Source of the DNA: Gemelliphila palaticanis
Lineage (GTDB): Bacteria; Bacillota; Bacilli; Staphylococcales; Gemellaceae
DNA: 64,000 bases
Assembly (NCBI GenBank): GCA_013415235.1
Contig: JACBYF010000007.1
Coordinates: forward strand, 1-64,000
Direction: 5' to 3'
The position numbers and the translations under genes are program-made. The notes below the pieces were generated by a model, which was not told the DNA's origin, made no database searches, and saw nothing but the letters and a program-made list of their open reading frames with translations. Below, one piece after another: positions 8,132 to 16,860 of this stretch (position 1 is its first letter; every line of letters starts with the position of its first letter).

Positions 8132-9076
8132 TTATTCAAAATGTTCACTTATGTATCTTTCAGCCATTATTGCAGAAACAGCTCCATCAGACGCAGCTGT
8201 TACAACTTGTCTAATTTCTTTTATTCTACAATCTCCCGCTACAAATACACCTGGAACACTTGTTTTTGTATCTTCTCCTGCCACTACATAGCCTGCTTTA
8301 TCTAGCTCTACTTGACCTTTAAATAGTTCTGTTTGTGGTACGTATCCTATAAATACGAATAATCCCATAGTTCCATCTTCTTCATCAGCTTCAATTTCAT
8401 AAACTTCTTCTGTATCAAGATTTTTAAATACTATAGACTCTAATACTCCATCACCTTTAACTTCAGTAACTATTGTTCTAGTTTTTATATCTATATTAGG
8501 AGTATTTTGTGCTTTTTCTAAAATTATATTTTCACATTGGAAGTTATCAAGCATATGTACTATATGCACTTGTCTAGCAAATTTAGATAAGAATATGGCT
8601 TCTTCTATAGCACTATTTCCTCCACCTACTACATAAACTTCTAAATCTTCAAAGAAGTCTGCATCACAAGTAGCACAATAAGAAACACCTTTACCTGATA
8701 ATTCTTTTATACCCGGAGCCTCCATTTTTCTAGGTGTAGCTCCTGTTGCTATTACAACAGCTTTAGCTGTATATTCTGCATCTTTACAAATTATTTTTTT
8801 CTCTTTACCTGATAAATCTACAGATAAAACTTCTTCTTTTCTTACTTCAGTTCCAAAACTTTTAGCTTGTTCTAACATTCTTGCTGTTAAGTTTGGACCA
8901 GATGGATTTTCTATAGAGCCTGGATAATTCTCTATTAAATGTGTAGATGCAGCTTGTCCCCCATTTCTACCTTTTTCTAAAACTAAAGTTTTTAACTTAG
9001 CTCTAGATGCATATAGTGCTGATGACAATCCAGCAGGACCTGAACCTATTATTATTAAATCAAAATGCTCTGCCAT
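8132..9076 (-). CDS. trxB: Thioredoxin reductase of the glycine reductase system
   Basis: The 314-residue flavoprotein has the FAD-binding GSGPAGLSSALYASRA at the N terminus, the redox-active CATCDADFFEDL near residue 134, the second nucleotide-binding VVGGGNSAIEEA and the C-terminal GVFVAGDCR FAD motif. It passes reducing equivalents to the thioredoxin encoded just downstream. The start is an ATG behind TATAGGAGGTAAA, 10 bases after grdX. A general TrxB role is possible if no other copy exists in the genome. Confidence 0.93.
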   Translation of the reverse strand: MAEHFDLIIIGSGPAGLSSALYASRAKLKTLVLEKGRNGGQAASTHLIENYPGSIENPSGPNLTARMLEQAKSFGTEVRKEEVLSVDLSGKEKKIICKDAEYTAKAVVIATGATPRKMEAPGIKELSGKGVSYCATCDADFFEDLEVYVVGGGNSAIEEAIFLSKFARQVHIVHMLDNFQCENIILEKAQNTPNIDIKTRTIVTEVKGDGVLESIVFKNLDTEEVYEIEADEEDGTMGLFVFIGYVPQTELFKGQVELDKAGYVVAGEDTKTSVPGVFVAGDCRIKEIRQVVTAASDGAVSAIMAERYISEHFE

Positions 9077-9086
9077 ATTTTACCTC

Positions 9087-9455
9087 CTATAATATTCTAT
9101 TTATTGCATTTGTTATTAAATCATAATCTATAACACTAAAGTCATCCCTTATTCTATCTGTCCAATTAGGTGTTATTTTATTTTTTTGAAATTTATCAAA
9201 AGTAGAAATAGCGTCTGATATTATATTTACTGAGTCGTAGTCCAACTTTACATTATCTTTTATTAATACACTCCTATATATTGTTTCATTAGGCTTTACA
9301 CTTCCATAAAGAGGATGCGTCAGTAGTATATAATTATTATGTATATAATCCCTAGTTATATTTAAAACTTCTTTATAATTCCCATCATAAAATTCTACTT
9401 TTATTTTATTATGATCATAATTTCTGAATTTAGGATTGTTTGTTATTAATATCAT
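9087..9455 (-). CDS. grdX: GrdX family protein
   Basis: This 122-residue protein of unknown function matches the GrdX family seen at the head of glycine reductase operons: ILITNNPKF at the N terminus, VEFYDGNYKEVL, then LLTHPLYGSVKPNETIYRS, a conserved block of the family. No membrane segment or known catalytic motif is visible. It is the first gene after the glycine riboswitch; its ATG follows TTAGGAGATGAATCAAT. Role in the complex is not known. Confidence 0.85.
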   Translation of the reverse strand: MILITNNPKFRNYDHNKIKVEFYDGNYKEVLNITRDYIHNNYILLTHPLYGSVKPNETIYRSVLIKDNVKLDYDSVNIISDAISTFDKFQKNKITPNWTDRIRDDFSVIDYDLITNAINRIL

Positions 9456-9481
9456 ATTGATTCATCTCCTAATTTTACTAG

Positions 9482-9520
9482 TAAAAAAGACAGAGAAAAT
9501 GCTAAAGCATTCTCTCTGTC
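9482..9520 (-). terminator. Riboswitch expression-platform terminator upstream of grdX
   Basis: On the minus strand GACAGAGAGAATGC pairs with GCATTTTCTCTGTC around a TTTA loop and is followed by TTTTTT. It lies between the glycine aptamer and grdX. Its 5' arm starts with GACAGAG, which can instead pair with CTCTG (9531-9535) just after the aptamer, so it looks like a switchable terminator. Confidence 0.85.
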
Positions 9521-9523
9521 AAT

Positions 9524-9640
9524 AAATTTCAGAGTGTTGTCCAAGTATAATTCTTTTACCTGAGAATTTCATTAACAATTGCTAATTGATAACTTGTACC
9601 TTCGGTGCCTATTTAAAATAGTCTCTCTTATACTCTTCTT
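9524..9640 (-). promoter_or_regulatory. Glycine riboswitch aptamer (single, with ghost-helix element)
   Basis: The minus strand contains the conserved glycine-aptamer segments in order: GAGAGAC, GGCACCGAAGG (9609-9599), then ATTCTCAGGTAAAAG and GGACAACACTCTG. P1 can form between GAGTATAA (9635-9628) and TTATACTT (9550-9543). Only one full aptamer is present. The downstream CTCTG...CAGAG pair resembles the ghost helix of single-aptamer glycine riboswitches. It controls the glycine reductase operon, so an ON response to glycine is expected: the ghost helix would use the CAGAG needed by the terminator. The ON direction is inferred from this competing pairing. Confidence 0.88.
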
Positions 9641-9673
9641 CCAACTTTTATTGCAATCGATTACTACATTTAT

Positions 9674-9703
9674 ATTATATAACAATAAAAACAAAAATGT
9701 CAA
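9674..9703 (-). promoter_or_regulatory. Sigma-A promoter of the grd operon
   Basis: Perfect TTGACA (9703-9698) and perfect TATAAT (9679-9674) hexamers are separated by 18 bases on the minus strand. The predicted start near 9667 lies about 30 bases before the riboswitch. Confidence 0.8.
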
Positions 9704-9716
9704 CCACTTTTATTGA

Positions 9717-9942
9717 TTTTAACAATTATTTTTTTATTTAAGGAATAAAAAAATTAAAAACTTTTTATGGAAATATATTAAAAATAAAAAAAATACTATT
9801 ATCAGATAAAAAATTAACACAAGTACAACTAAAAATAAAGTTGATTTTGCAAGGAGGAAGTCGTATTTTATTATTTTTCTCCAACAAATTTAGTTTTATA
9901 ATACAACAATGAAAAAAGAATATTATTTTAACAATTATTTTT
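9717..9942. repeat. 17-bp direct repeats bounding a non-coding 209-base unit
   Basis: TTTTAACAATTATTTTT occurs at 9717-9733 and again at 9926-9942. Between the dusB terminator and the grd promoter the sequence is very AT-rich, with no open frame that has both a start codon and a ribosome-binding site in the right place. I see no recognisable gene in the interval; a plus-strand AAGGAGGAAG at about 9851 has no frame to serve. Confidence 0.4.
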
Positions 9943-9971
9943 ATTAAATTTTTTAAGCGCAAAAAAATAAA

Positions 9972-9998
9972 AAAGACGTTGTTTTAATACAGCGTCTT
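9972..9998 (-). terminator. Intrinsic terminator of the folB-folK-dusB operon
   Basis: On the minus strand AAGACGCTGT...ACAACGTCTT forms a stem with one internal mismatch and is followed by a T-rich run. It starts at the dusB stop codon. Confidence 0.75.
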
Positions 9999-10993
9999 TA
10001 AATTATTATTTGTTTTTCTTTATTTTCAATAAAGTCTATATAATCACCTAGTAAAGATTCCATCTCAGCATAAGTATTCATTTCGTTTAACTTAGCTTTT
10101 ACTTTAGCTCCACCTTTTATACCTTTCATATAATAAGCTGCGTGTTTTCTCATCTCATGAACCGCTACTTTTTCTGGTTTTATTTCCATTAGTCTTCTTA
10201 GATGTAAAAGGCAAACATCTATTTTCTCTCTAGGTGTGGGCTCTTCTGACAGTTCTCCAGTTTGTAAATATTTTACTGTTCTATATAGCATCCAAGGATT
10301 ACCTAGAGCTGCTCTTCCTATCATAACAGCGTCACAACCAGTTTCTTCTAATCTTTTCTTAGCCATTTCAGGACTAGTTATATCTCCATTACCAATAACA
10401 GGGATATCTAAATTTTCTTTTACCATTTTTACATAGTCCCAATTAGCTTCACCACTATACATTTGAACTTTTGTTCTCCCATGTATTGCTATTGCAGAGG
10501 CTCCAGCTTTTTGGCAATTTAATGCATTTTCCATTAAGTAAATTTTGTCATCATCCCAACCTATTCTCATTTTTACAGTAACTGGTTTAGATACAGCATC
10601 AACAACTCTAGATACTACATCGTATATTTTATTTGGATCTAGCAAAAGTTTACTACCTGAATCACTTTTTGTTATTTTCGGTACTGGACATCCCATATTT
10701 ATATCTATTATGTCCGCTTCTGTATTTTTATCAACATACTTTGCAGCCTCTACTAAAGTTTCTGCTTCTCCTCCAAATATTTGTAAACTAAGAGGTCTTT
10801 CTCGAGGATCTATATACAACATATTCATAGTTTTTTGGTTATTAAACAATATTGCTTTATCACTAACCATTTCTGCACAAACTAAACCTGCTCCAAATTC
10901 TTTTGCAGTTAATCTAAAAGCTGCATTACAGACTCCTGCCATAGGAGCTAAAACTACTTTATTTGGTATTTCTATATCTCTTATTTTAAACAT
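9998..10993 (-). CDS. dusB: tRNA-dihydrouridine synthase (DusB-like)
   Basis: This FMN- and NADPH-dependent enzyme reduces uridines in the D-loop of tRNA. The 331-residue protein has the TIM-barrel start VVLAPMAGVCNAAFR, the catalytic-cysteine block INMGCPVPKITKSDSGS near residue 100, HGRTKVQMYSG, and GNGDI plus MIGRAALGNPW in the phosphate-binding region. It begins directly after folK ends, so the genes are co-transcribed; the folB-folK-dusB order is also found in Bacillus. Confidence 0.92.
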   Translation of the reverse strand: MFKIRDIEIPNKVVLAPMAGVCNAAFRLTAKEFGAGLVCAEMVSDKAILFNNQKTMNMLYIDPRERPLSLQIFGGEAETLVEAAKYVDKNTEADIIDINMGCPVPKITKSDSGSKLLLDPNKIYDVVSRVVDAVSKPVTVKMRIGWDDDKIYLMENALNCQKAGASAIAIHGRTKVQMYSGEANWDYVKMVKENLDIPVIGNGDITSPEMAKKRLEETGCDAVMIGRAALGNPWMLYRTVKYLQTGELSEEPTPREKIDVCLLHLRRLMEIKPEKVAVHEMRKHAAYYMKGIKGGAKVKAKLNEMNTYAEMESLLGDYIDFIENKEKQIII

Positions 10994-11482
10994 TTAATTT
11001 ATCTCCATTAATTTTTCTAAATAAACTTCTATAAATTCTTTATTTTCTTCAATTAAAGATTTTAAACTTTTATTTTTTATTAATATATCTCCACAAATAT
11101 CATACATTGGATAATAAACAAAGTTTCTTTGCAGTATATATTTATGTGGAACTGTTAAAATGTCAGTATTAATATTTAAATCGTTAAATATTAGTATATC
11201 AATATCTATAACTCTGTCTTCCCAGTGATTTTTTCTTATTCTTCCTAAGTCTAATTCTATTTTCTGAATTTCATTTAATAAACTTTCAGGGGTATTATTG
11301 TATTCAATTTTCACGCAAATATTTAAAAATTGATTTTTGGCTACTCCTCCCCAGGCTTCAGTTAAATAAATTTTACTTATATCTATAACTTTTATATGTT
11401 TATTTTTGTTCAATTCATCTACTGCTAACTTTAGATATTCTAATTTGGGTTCTATACTACTTCCTATTCCCAACACTATCAT
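10994..11482 (-). CDS. folK: 2-amino-4-hydroxy-6-hydroxymethyldihydropteridine pyrophosphokinase
   Basis: FolK transfers pyrophosphate from ATP to the pterin alcohol in folate synthesis. The 162 residues include the N-terminal LGIGSSIEPKLEYL, the loop LTEAWGGVAKNQFLN, the signature LGRIRKNHWEDRVIDIDILIF with the metal-binding Asp pair, and VPHKYILQRNFV. Its start shares one base with the folB stop. folP is not adjacent. Confidence 0.93.
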   Translation of the reverse strand: MIVLGIGSSIEPKLEYLKLAVDELNKNKHIKVIDISKIYLTEAWGGVAKNQFLNICVKIEYNNTPESLLNEIQKIELDLGRIRKNHWEDRVIDIDILIFNDLNINTDILTVPHKYILQRNFVYYPMYDICGDILIKNKSLKSLIEENKEFIEVYLEKLMEIN

Positions 11483-11868
11483 TATTTTAAAATCTCCAAA
11501 AATTCTTCTCTTCTAATATCTAAAATAGTTCCACAATTTTTAAAAATTTTTGATATTGGAGCATTAGGTTTATTTATTTTTAATTTTATTCTTTCTATAT
11601 TAGAATACTTATTAAAAATATATTTTACTACCTCGTATGATAGTTTTTCTAGTAAATCATATGTATTATTTGTAGCTATGAAATAAATGTCTTCTGCTAT
11701 ATCTCCGTAACTAACACTATCTATTAAACTATCATTTAACATTGCTTTTTTATAGTTCAATTCACATTCTATATCAAATATAAACTTTTGCCCTAAATGT
11801 TTTTCTTCTTCAAATACTCCATGTTTAGCATATATTTCTAAACCTTCTAAATATATAATATTTTTCAT
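11482..11868 (-). CDS. folB: Dihydroneopterin aldolase
   Basis: The 128-residue protein has the FolB signature: LEGLEIYAKHGVFEEEKHLGQ at the N terminus (catalytic Glu in the GVFEEE stretch) and KINKPNAPI near the C terminus. It makes the substrate of FolK, which follows with a one-base overlap. First gene of the folB-folK-dusB unit; about 120 bases of upstream AT-rich DNA separate it from the ppdK terminator. Confidence 0.92.
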   Translation of the reverse strand: MKNIIYLEGLEIYAKHGVFEEEKHLGQKFIFDIECELNYKKAMLNDSLIDSVSYGDIAEDIYFIATNNTYDLLEKLSYEVVKYIFNKYSNIERIKLKINKPNAPISKIFKNCGTILDIRREEFLEILK

Positions 11869-11983
11869 AAGTCACCTTCAAACATATTCATTTCAAGATA
11901 TCTTTACATTTTAACACAAAAAAATATTTTTCTCTAACAATTTACATAATAGTATAGAAACGAGCATTAAATATTAAATACAT

Positions 11984-12007
11984 AAAAAAGGGCAACCAAC
12001 GTTGCCC
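11984..12007 (-). terminator. Intrinsic terminator of the ppdK operon
   Basis: On the minus strand GGGCAAC GTTG GTTGCCC (stem 12007-12001 with 11996-11990) is followed by TTTTTT. It lies 60 bases after the ppdK stop. Confidence 0.85.
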
Positions 12008-12067
12008 CTCAAAAATATAATTTTAAACATTAATCAAATAATTACATAATACTAAATTATTCTTTAT

Positions 12068-14692
12068 CTATTTGTTAATATTTCTTTTTATTACTGTTTT
12101 TGCTGCTGCTAATTTAGCTATTAATACTCTATACGGTGAACATGATACATAGTGTATACCAATATTACCTACAGATTCAATTGATTTCTCATCTCCTCCA
12201 TGTTCTCCACATATTCCTAATTTTATATTATGTCTAGTCTGTTTAGCTTTATTAACAGCTATTTTCATTAATTCTAAAACTCCACTTTCATCTAAATTGA
12301 TAAATGGATCTTGTTCTAAAATGTTTTTCTTTTTATAAATATCTATGAATTTCTCTGCATCATCTCGTGAATATCCAAATGTCATTTGTGTTAAGTCATT
12401 TGTTCCAAAACTAAAGAATTCTGCATGGTTAGCAATTTTATCCGCTGTTAAACAAGCTCTAGGTATTTCTATCATAGTACCTATTTTGTAGTTAAATGGT
12501 ACTCCGTATTGTTGAATATCTTTTTCTAATAAAAATTCTATTCTGTCTTTTAAGTATTTTAATTCCGCTTCAATACCTACTAAAGGTATCATAACTTCAA
12601 CATTTACTTCATATCCATCTTTAGTAGCTAATATAGCGGCTTGGCTTATTGCTTTTGCTTGCATTAAGTAAATTTCTGGATAAGTAACTCCTAAACGACA
12701 ACCTCTATGCCCCATCATAGGGTTAAATTCTGAAATACTTTTAATTTTATTTTCTAATTGTTCAACAGATATTTCTAATTCTTTTGCTATTATATTAACT
12801 GTCTTCTCATCATGTGGTAAAAACTCATGTAGTGGTGGATCTAATAATCTGATATTAACTGATTTACCTTGAGCTTCTTTAAATATTTTATAGAAATCTT
12901 CACTCTGAATAGGTTGCAGTTTATCCAAGAAAACTTTTCTTTCTTCTTCTGTACTAGATAAAATCATTTTTCTAACTAAACTTATTCTATCTTCTTCAAA
13001 GAACATATGTTCTGTTCTACAAAGTCCTATTCCCTCTGCACCAAATTCAAATCCTACTTTAGCATCTTTTTCATTATCTGCATTAACAAATACTTTTAGT
13101 TCTCTAATTTCATCTGCCCAAGATATTATTTTTTTGAAACTATCTGTAAATGATGAATCAGATTTAGCGACTTCTCCTAAATAAACTTTACCACTACTTC
13201 CGTCAACTGATATAATATCTCCTTCTTTTAGAGTGATATCTCCTATTCTTACAGTTTTAGTAGCGTAGTCTATAAACATACTTTGTGCTCCACAAACACA
13301 ACATTTACCCATACCACGAGCAACTACAGCTGCATGTGAAGTCATTCCTCCGCGAGATGTTACTATTGCTTTTGAGCTAACCATTCCTTCTATATCTTCT
13401 GGTGACGTTTCTTCTCTAACTAATATTACATCTTTAGTTGAAGATGCTTGTACTGCTTCTTCTGCTGTGAAGTATATAGCCCCTGTAGACGCACCAGGTG
13501 AAGCTGCTAGACCTTGCGTTAATTGTTTTGCTTCTTTTAATGCTTTTGTTTCAAATGTAGGATGTAACAATTTATTTATATCATCTGAATTTATTCTTAG
13601 CAGTGCTTCTTCTTTAGTTATGATTCCTTCTTCAACTAAAGATACTGCTATCTCCACTGCAGATAATGCTGTTCTTTTACCATTTCTAGTTTGTAAAATA
13701 TAAAGTTTTTCATTTTCTATTGTAAACTCTATATCTTGCATATCTTTGTAATGATTTTCTAATACTTTTGTTATATTTAACAATTCTTTATAAACTTCTG
13801 GCAATTCTTCTTCTAAAACTGAAACTGGCTTTGGAGTTCTAATTCCTGCAACCACATCCTCACCTTGAGCATTTATTAAATATTCTCCAAATAATTTATT
13901 TTCTCCTGTAGAAGGATTTCTACTGAAACAAACTCCTGTTCCACAGTTATCACCCATATTACCAAATACCATAGCTTGAATGTTTACTGCTGTCCCTAAT
14001 TTATCACTAATTCCATTTAGTCTTCTATAAACTTTTGCCCTGTTATTATTCCAAGATTTGAACACAGCTTCTACTGCAAGCATCAATTGTTCTTTTACAT
14101 TGTTAGGAAAATCATTACCTACTTCTTTGCGATATATTTTTTTGAATTCTTCTACTACTTCAAAAAGGTCTTCAGATGTCATATCACTATCTTGAGAGTA
14201 ATTTTTTTGTTCTTTAATTCTACTAAGTACAGTCTCAAATTTATATTTTTCTACACCCATAACTACGTCTGCAAACATTTGAATAAATCTTCTATAACTA
14301 TCATATGCAAATTTGTAGTCGTTATTTTTTTTAGCTAAAACTATAGTAGTTTCATCATTTAATCCTAAATTTAGTATAGTATCCATCATTCCCGGCATAG
14401 AAAATACTGCTCCACTACGTACTGATACTAATAGTGGATCTTCTAAACTACCTAATCCTTTGTTCATAGTTTTTTCTAATATTTCTAATTGCTCATTTAT
14501 TTGCTTAATAATTTCTGGTTTAATTCTCATATTATTTTCATAATAGTCGTTACAACTTTCTGTTGTTATTGTGAAACCTGGAGGAACACTAATCCCTAGA
14601 GAACTCATTTCTGCTAAGTTAGCACCTTTACCTCCTAAAAGGCTCTTCATATCTTTATTACCTTCTTTGAAATTATAAACATACTTTGTCAT
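12068..14692 (-). CDS. ppdK: Pyruvate, phosphate dikinase
   Basis: PPDK interconverts pyruvate, ATP and phosphate with PEP, AMP and PPi. The 874-residue length is typical. Visible landmarks are the ATP-grasp start LLGGKGANLAEMSSLG, the phospho-histidine swivel domain GGMTSHAAVVARGMGKCC near residue 455, and the C-terminal PEP/pyruvate TIM barrel with GHRGCRLG, SFGTNDLTQMTFGYSRDD and GICGEHGGD containing the catalytic Cys. It is the last gene of ccpN/regulator/ppdK, so synthesis is likely under CcpN-like control and activity under the Ser/Thr kinase-phosphorylase encoded just upstream. Confidence 0.96.
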   Translation of the reverse strand: MTKYVYNFKEGNKDMKSLLGGKGANLAEMSSLGISVPPGFTITTESCNDYYENNMRIKPEIIKQINEQLEILEKTMNKGLGSLEDPLLVSVRSGAVFSMPGMMDTILNLGLNDETTIVLAKKNNDYKFAYDSYRRFIQMFADVVMGVEKYKFETVLSRIKEQKNYSQDSDMTSEDLFEVVEEFKKIYRKEVGNDFPNNVKEQLMLAVEAVFKSWNNNRAKVYRRLNGISDKLGTAVNIQAMVFGNMGDNCGTGVCFSRNPSTGENKLFGEYLINAQGEDVVAGIRTPKPVSVLEEELPEVYKELLNITKVLENHYKDMQDIEFTIENEKLYILQTRNGKRTALSAVEIAVSLVEEGIITKEEALLRINSDDINKLLHPTFETKALKEAKQLTQGLAASPGASTGAIYFTAEEAVQASSTKDVILVREETSPEDIEGMVSSKAIVTSRGGMTSHAAVVARGMGKCCVCGAQSMFIDYATKTVRIGDITLKEGDIISVDGSSGKVYLGEVAKSDSSFTDSFKKIISWADEIRELKVFVNADNEKDAKVGFEFGAEGIGLCRTEHMFFEEDRISLVRKMILSSTEEERKVFLDKLQPIQSEDFYKIFKEAQGKSVNIRLLDPPLHEFLPHDEKTVNIIAKELEISVEQLENKIKSISEFNPMMGHRGCRLGVTYPEIYLMQAKAISQAAILATKDGYEVNVEVMIPLVGIEAELKYLKDRIEFLLEKDIQQYGVPFNYKIGTMIEIPRACLTADKIANHAEFFSFGTNDLTQMTFGYSRDDAEKFIDIYKKKNILEQDPFINLDESGVLELMKIAVNKAKQTRHNIKLGICGEHGGDEKSIESVGNIGIHYVSCSPYRVLIAKLAAAKTVIKRNINK

Positions 14693-14721
14693 ATTTTTTA
14701 CTCCTTTTTATTTATCCCTTT

Positions 14722-15546
14722 TTATTGTATATTTGTTATGTTTATTCCACGTTCTTTTACTATATTTATTATTATTTCTGCTGTTTCTTCAATTGCTTTA
14801 TTTTCGACATTTATTATTGGGCAATTAAGTTTTTTCATAATTTCAGTTGCATATTCTAACTCCTCAAAAATACGAATCTCTGCTGAATAATCATTATCAC
14901 CAAAAACCCCTAGCGATTTCATTCTTTCTTCTCTAACTCCGTTTAAATGTTCTATAGAAGTAGTAAGACCTATTATTTTCCTATTATCTATTTCAAATAA
15001 TAATTTTGGTAAACTAATTTCCGGAACTAAAGGTATATTCATTACTTTTAAATTTTTATTAGCCAAATACATACTGAGTGGTGTTTTTGATGTTCTTGAT
15101 ACCCCTAAAATAACTATATCAGCTTCTAATATGCCATTTATATCTTTACCATCGTCATATCTTACGGCAAATTCTAAAGCATCTACTCTTCTAAAATATG
15201 TTTCCCCTAATTTTCTTATTTCCCCTGGTCTATTTTTTATTTTTTTAGTAGTTTTATTAGCTATAACACCTAATAATTCTGTTAAAATATCTATTAATAC
15301 TACTCCTTTTTTAGCAGCTTCTTCCCTAGCATATTCTGCTAATTCTTTTAATACTATTGTTTGAACAATGATATCTTCTTCCCTTATATCTACCATTATT
15401 TCATCTATCTGTTCTTTTTTTAAAATTCCTGGAATTTTTTTTATAGAATATTCATTAATTTCAAGATCAAACTGTGCTAATGCTGCTCTAACAACATCTG
15501 TTGCAGTATTACCTAAAGAATCAGATAGTACGTATATTTTAACCAT
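14722..15546 (-). CDS. PPDK regulatory protein (bifunctional kinase/pyrophosphorylase, YqfL family)
   Basis: The 274-residue DUF299-family protein starts IYVLSDSLGNTATDVVRAAL, has the P-loop-like GVSRTSKTPLSMYLA near residue 150 and the PLVPEISLP block that follows it. Members phosphorylate and dephosphorylate the PPDK active-site Thr (or PEP synthase) using ADP and Pi. Its place between a CBS-domain repressor and ppdK strongly favours PPDK as the target. Confidence 0.92.
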   Translation of the reverse strand: MVKIYVLSDSLGNTATDVVRAALAQFDLEINEYSIKKIPGILKKEQIDEIMVDIREEDIIVQTIVLKELAEYAREEAAKKGVVLIDILTELLGVIANKTTKKIKNRPGEIRKLGETYFRRVDALEFAVRYDDGKDINGILEADIVILGVSRTSKTPLSMYLANKNLKVMNIPLVPEISLPKLLFEIDNRKIIGLTTSIEHLNGVREERMKSLGVFGDNDYSAEIRIFEELEYATEIMKKLNCPIINVENKAIEETAEIIINIVKERGINITNIQ

Positions 15547-15547
15547 A

Positions 15548-16168
15548 CTAACCCTCCAAAATATCTAATATAATTCTGATTATTGTAGTCTTTGATATTC
15601 TTCCTATAACTTTAGTATTATTATTTTCAGTATTTACTACAGGAATACAGTCCACTTCGTGATTGATTATTTTTCTTAATGGATCTAGTAAATTTTCACC
15701 CTCTAAAGTATATACTACATTGGGAACTCTAGTCATAGCCATTGCTATGGGCATTATGTGTGCATTAGAATTTGAAACCATTATTTTTAATAAATCTTTT
15801 CTAGAAACTACTCCAGCTAAATTATCATTATCATCTACTATAAAAATGGTACCTACATCATGAATAAATAACTTAGATATAACTTGTGAAAAAGTTTCAT
15901 TAACATTGGCAGTAATAGATAGTCCCATAACATTTTCTACTTTAGTTGATTTAAAAATATCATATTTTTTATTATCTTCTAAACTTTTGTTATAAAAATA
16001 TCCAGTATTCGTTTTTGCTACCAAAATGCCTAGTTTTACTAAAATAGAGAGCTCAGTTCTTATTGTTGATTTGCTTAAAGATAATTCTCTAGCTATTTCA
16101 TCTCCTGTTATAGGTTCATATTTTTGTACTATCTTAACTATTTGCTGTTCTCTGTTAGAAAGTTCCAT
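15548..16168 (-). CDS. ccpN: CcpN-like transcriptional repressor (HTH plus two CBS domains)
   Basis: The 206-residue protein has an N-terminal winged helix-turn-helix (ITGDEIARELSLSKSTIRTELSIL, residues about 18-41) and two CBS domains (about 75-135 and 140-205), the layout of CcpN/YqzB, which senses ATP/ADP and represses gluconeogenic genes in Bacillus. Here it leads the operon with the PPDK regulator and ppdK, consistent with control of the pyruvate/PEP node. The ATG follows AAAGGAGAATATT. Confidence 0.85.
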   Translation of the reverse strand: MELSNREQQIVKIVQKYEPITGDEIARELSLSKSTIRTELSILVKLGILVAKTNTGYFYNKSLEDNKKYDIFKSTKVENVMGLSITANVNETFSQVISKLFIHDVGTIFIVDDNDNLAGVVSRKDLLKIMVSNSNAHIMPIAMAMTRVPNVVYTLEGENLLDPLRKIINHEVDCIPVVNTENNNTKVIGRISKTTIIRIILDILEG

Positions 16169-16196
16169 AATATTCTCCTTTAATTCAACTGACTAA

Positions 16197-16225
16197 ATTA
16201 TACATCACAATAAAAATAAATGCAA
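16197..16225 (-). promoter_or_regulatory. Promoter of the ccpN operon
   Basis: TTGCAT (16225-16220), a 17-base spacer and TATAAT (16202-16197) on the minus strand. The -35 lies within the terminator hairpin of the upstream ogt gene. Confidence 0.65.
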
Positions 16226-16257
16226 CATAATTTTTATATTATGTTGCATTTATTTTT
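16212..16257 (-). terminator. Bidirectional terminator after ogt
   Basis: A perfect 20-bp inverted repeat (16212-16231 with 16238-16257; core ATGCAACATAAT) has A/T runs on both sides. It lies about 40 bases after the ogt stop on the minus strand. Confidence 0.7.
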
Positions 16258-16299
16258 ATAATTAATACATTTTAATTATTAATGCGTTATGACGTTAAT

Positions 16300-16797
16300 T
16301 TAATTAACTAATTTAATATTTTCTAGTTTTAAAAGTCTTCTTTTCATTTCTATTCCACCTCTATATCCCGTTAAAGTTCCGTTAGTTCCTATAACTCTAT
16401 GACAAGGTATAATTATAGTAAGTGGATTTCTTCCTACAGCATTAGCAACTGTTCTTACTGCTTTTTCATTATTTATGGCGAGCGCTACTTTTTTATATGT
16501 AGTTGTTGTCCCATAAGGTATTTTTAGTAGTTCTAGCCAAACTTTTTTCTGAAATTCAGTTCCGTATAAATCAAATTCAAAATCAAAATTAAAAGGTTTA
16601 TTTGATAAATAATTTTTAATTTCTATTTTATATTTTTCTAATTTTGTATTATGATGTATTAATTCATTTTTAGGAAAAAATTTTACTAAATCTTCTAATT
16701 TTTCATTTTCTCCACCTACAAAACAAAGTCCTTTATTTGTAGAAGCAACTAAATAATCTTTATTGTTATGTGTTAATGTATCATAATAAATTTTCAT
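16300..16797 (-). CDS. ogt: Methylated-DNA--[protein]-cysteine S-methyltransferase
   Basis: This suicide DNA repair protein removes methyl groups from O6-methylguanine. The 165 residues end in the DNA-binding and active-site domain: VWLELLKIPYGTTTTYKKVA, then IIIPCHRVIGTNGTLTGYRGG with acceptor Cys132. The ATG follows TAGGAGGTTTT. No Ada-type regulatory domain is attached. Confidence 0.94.
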   Translation of the reverse strand: MKIYYDTLTHNNKDYLVASTNKGLCFVGGENEKLEDLVKFFPKNELIHHNTKLEKYKIEIKNYLSNKPFNFDFEFDLYGTEFQKKVWLELLKIPYGTTTTYKKVALAINNEKAVRTVANAVGRNPLTIIIPCHRVIGTNGTLTGYRGGIEMKRRLLKLENIKLVN

Positions 16798-16810
16798 AAA
16801 ACCTCCTAAA

Positions 16811-16853
16811 ATGAGCGAGAATAATATTTAAAAAAATATTAAATCTCGCTCAT
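16811..16853 (-). terminator. Hairpin between the DUF59 gene and ogt
   Basis: ATGAGCGAGA and TCTCGCTCAT form a long stem with AT-rich extensions. On the minus strand it is followed only by TTTTAGG, so it may terminate weakly or attenuate before ogt; on the plus strand a longer T-run follows. Confidence 0.5.
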
Positions 16854-16860
16854 ATATTTT

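Noticed and set aside
9765-9962. A minus-strand frame of 65 codons, Ile/Phe-rich, between dusB and the riboswitch
   Set aside because: No ribosome-binding site, composition follows the AT-rich DNA, and it overlaps one of the 17-bp direct repeats.
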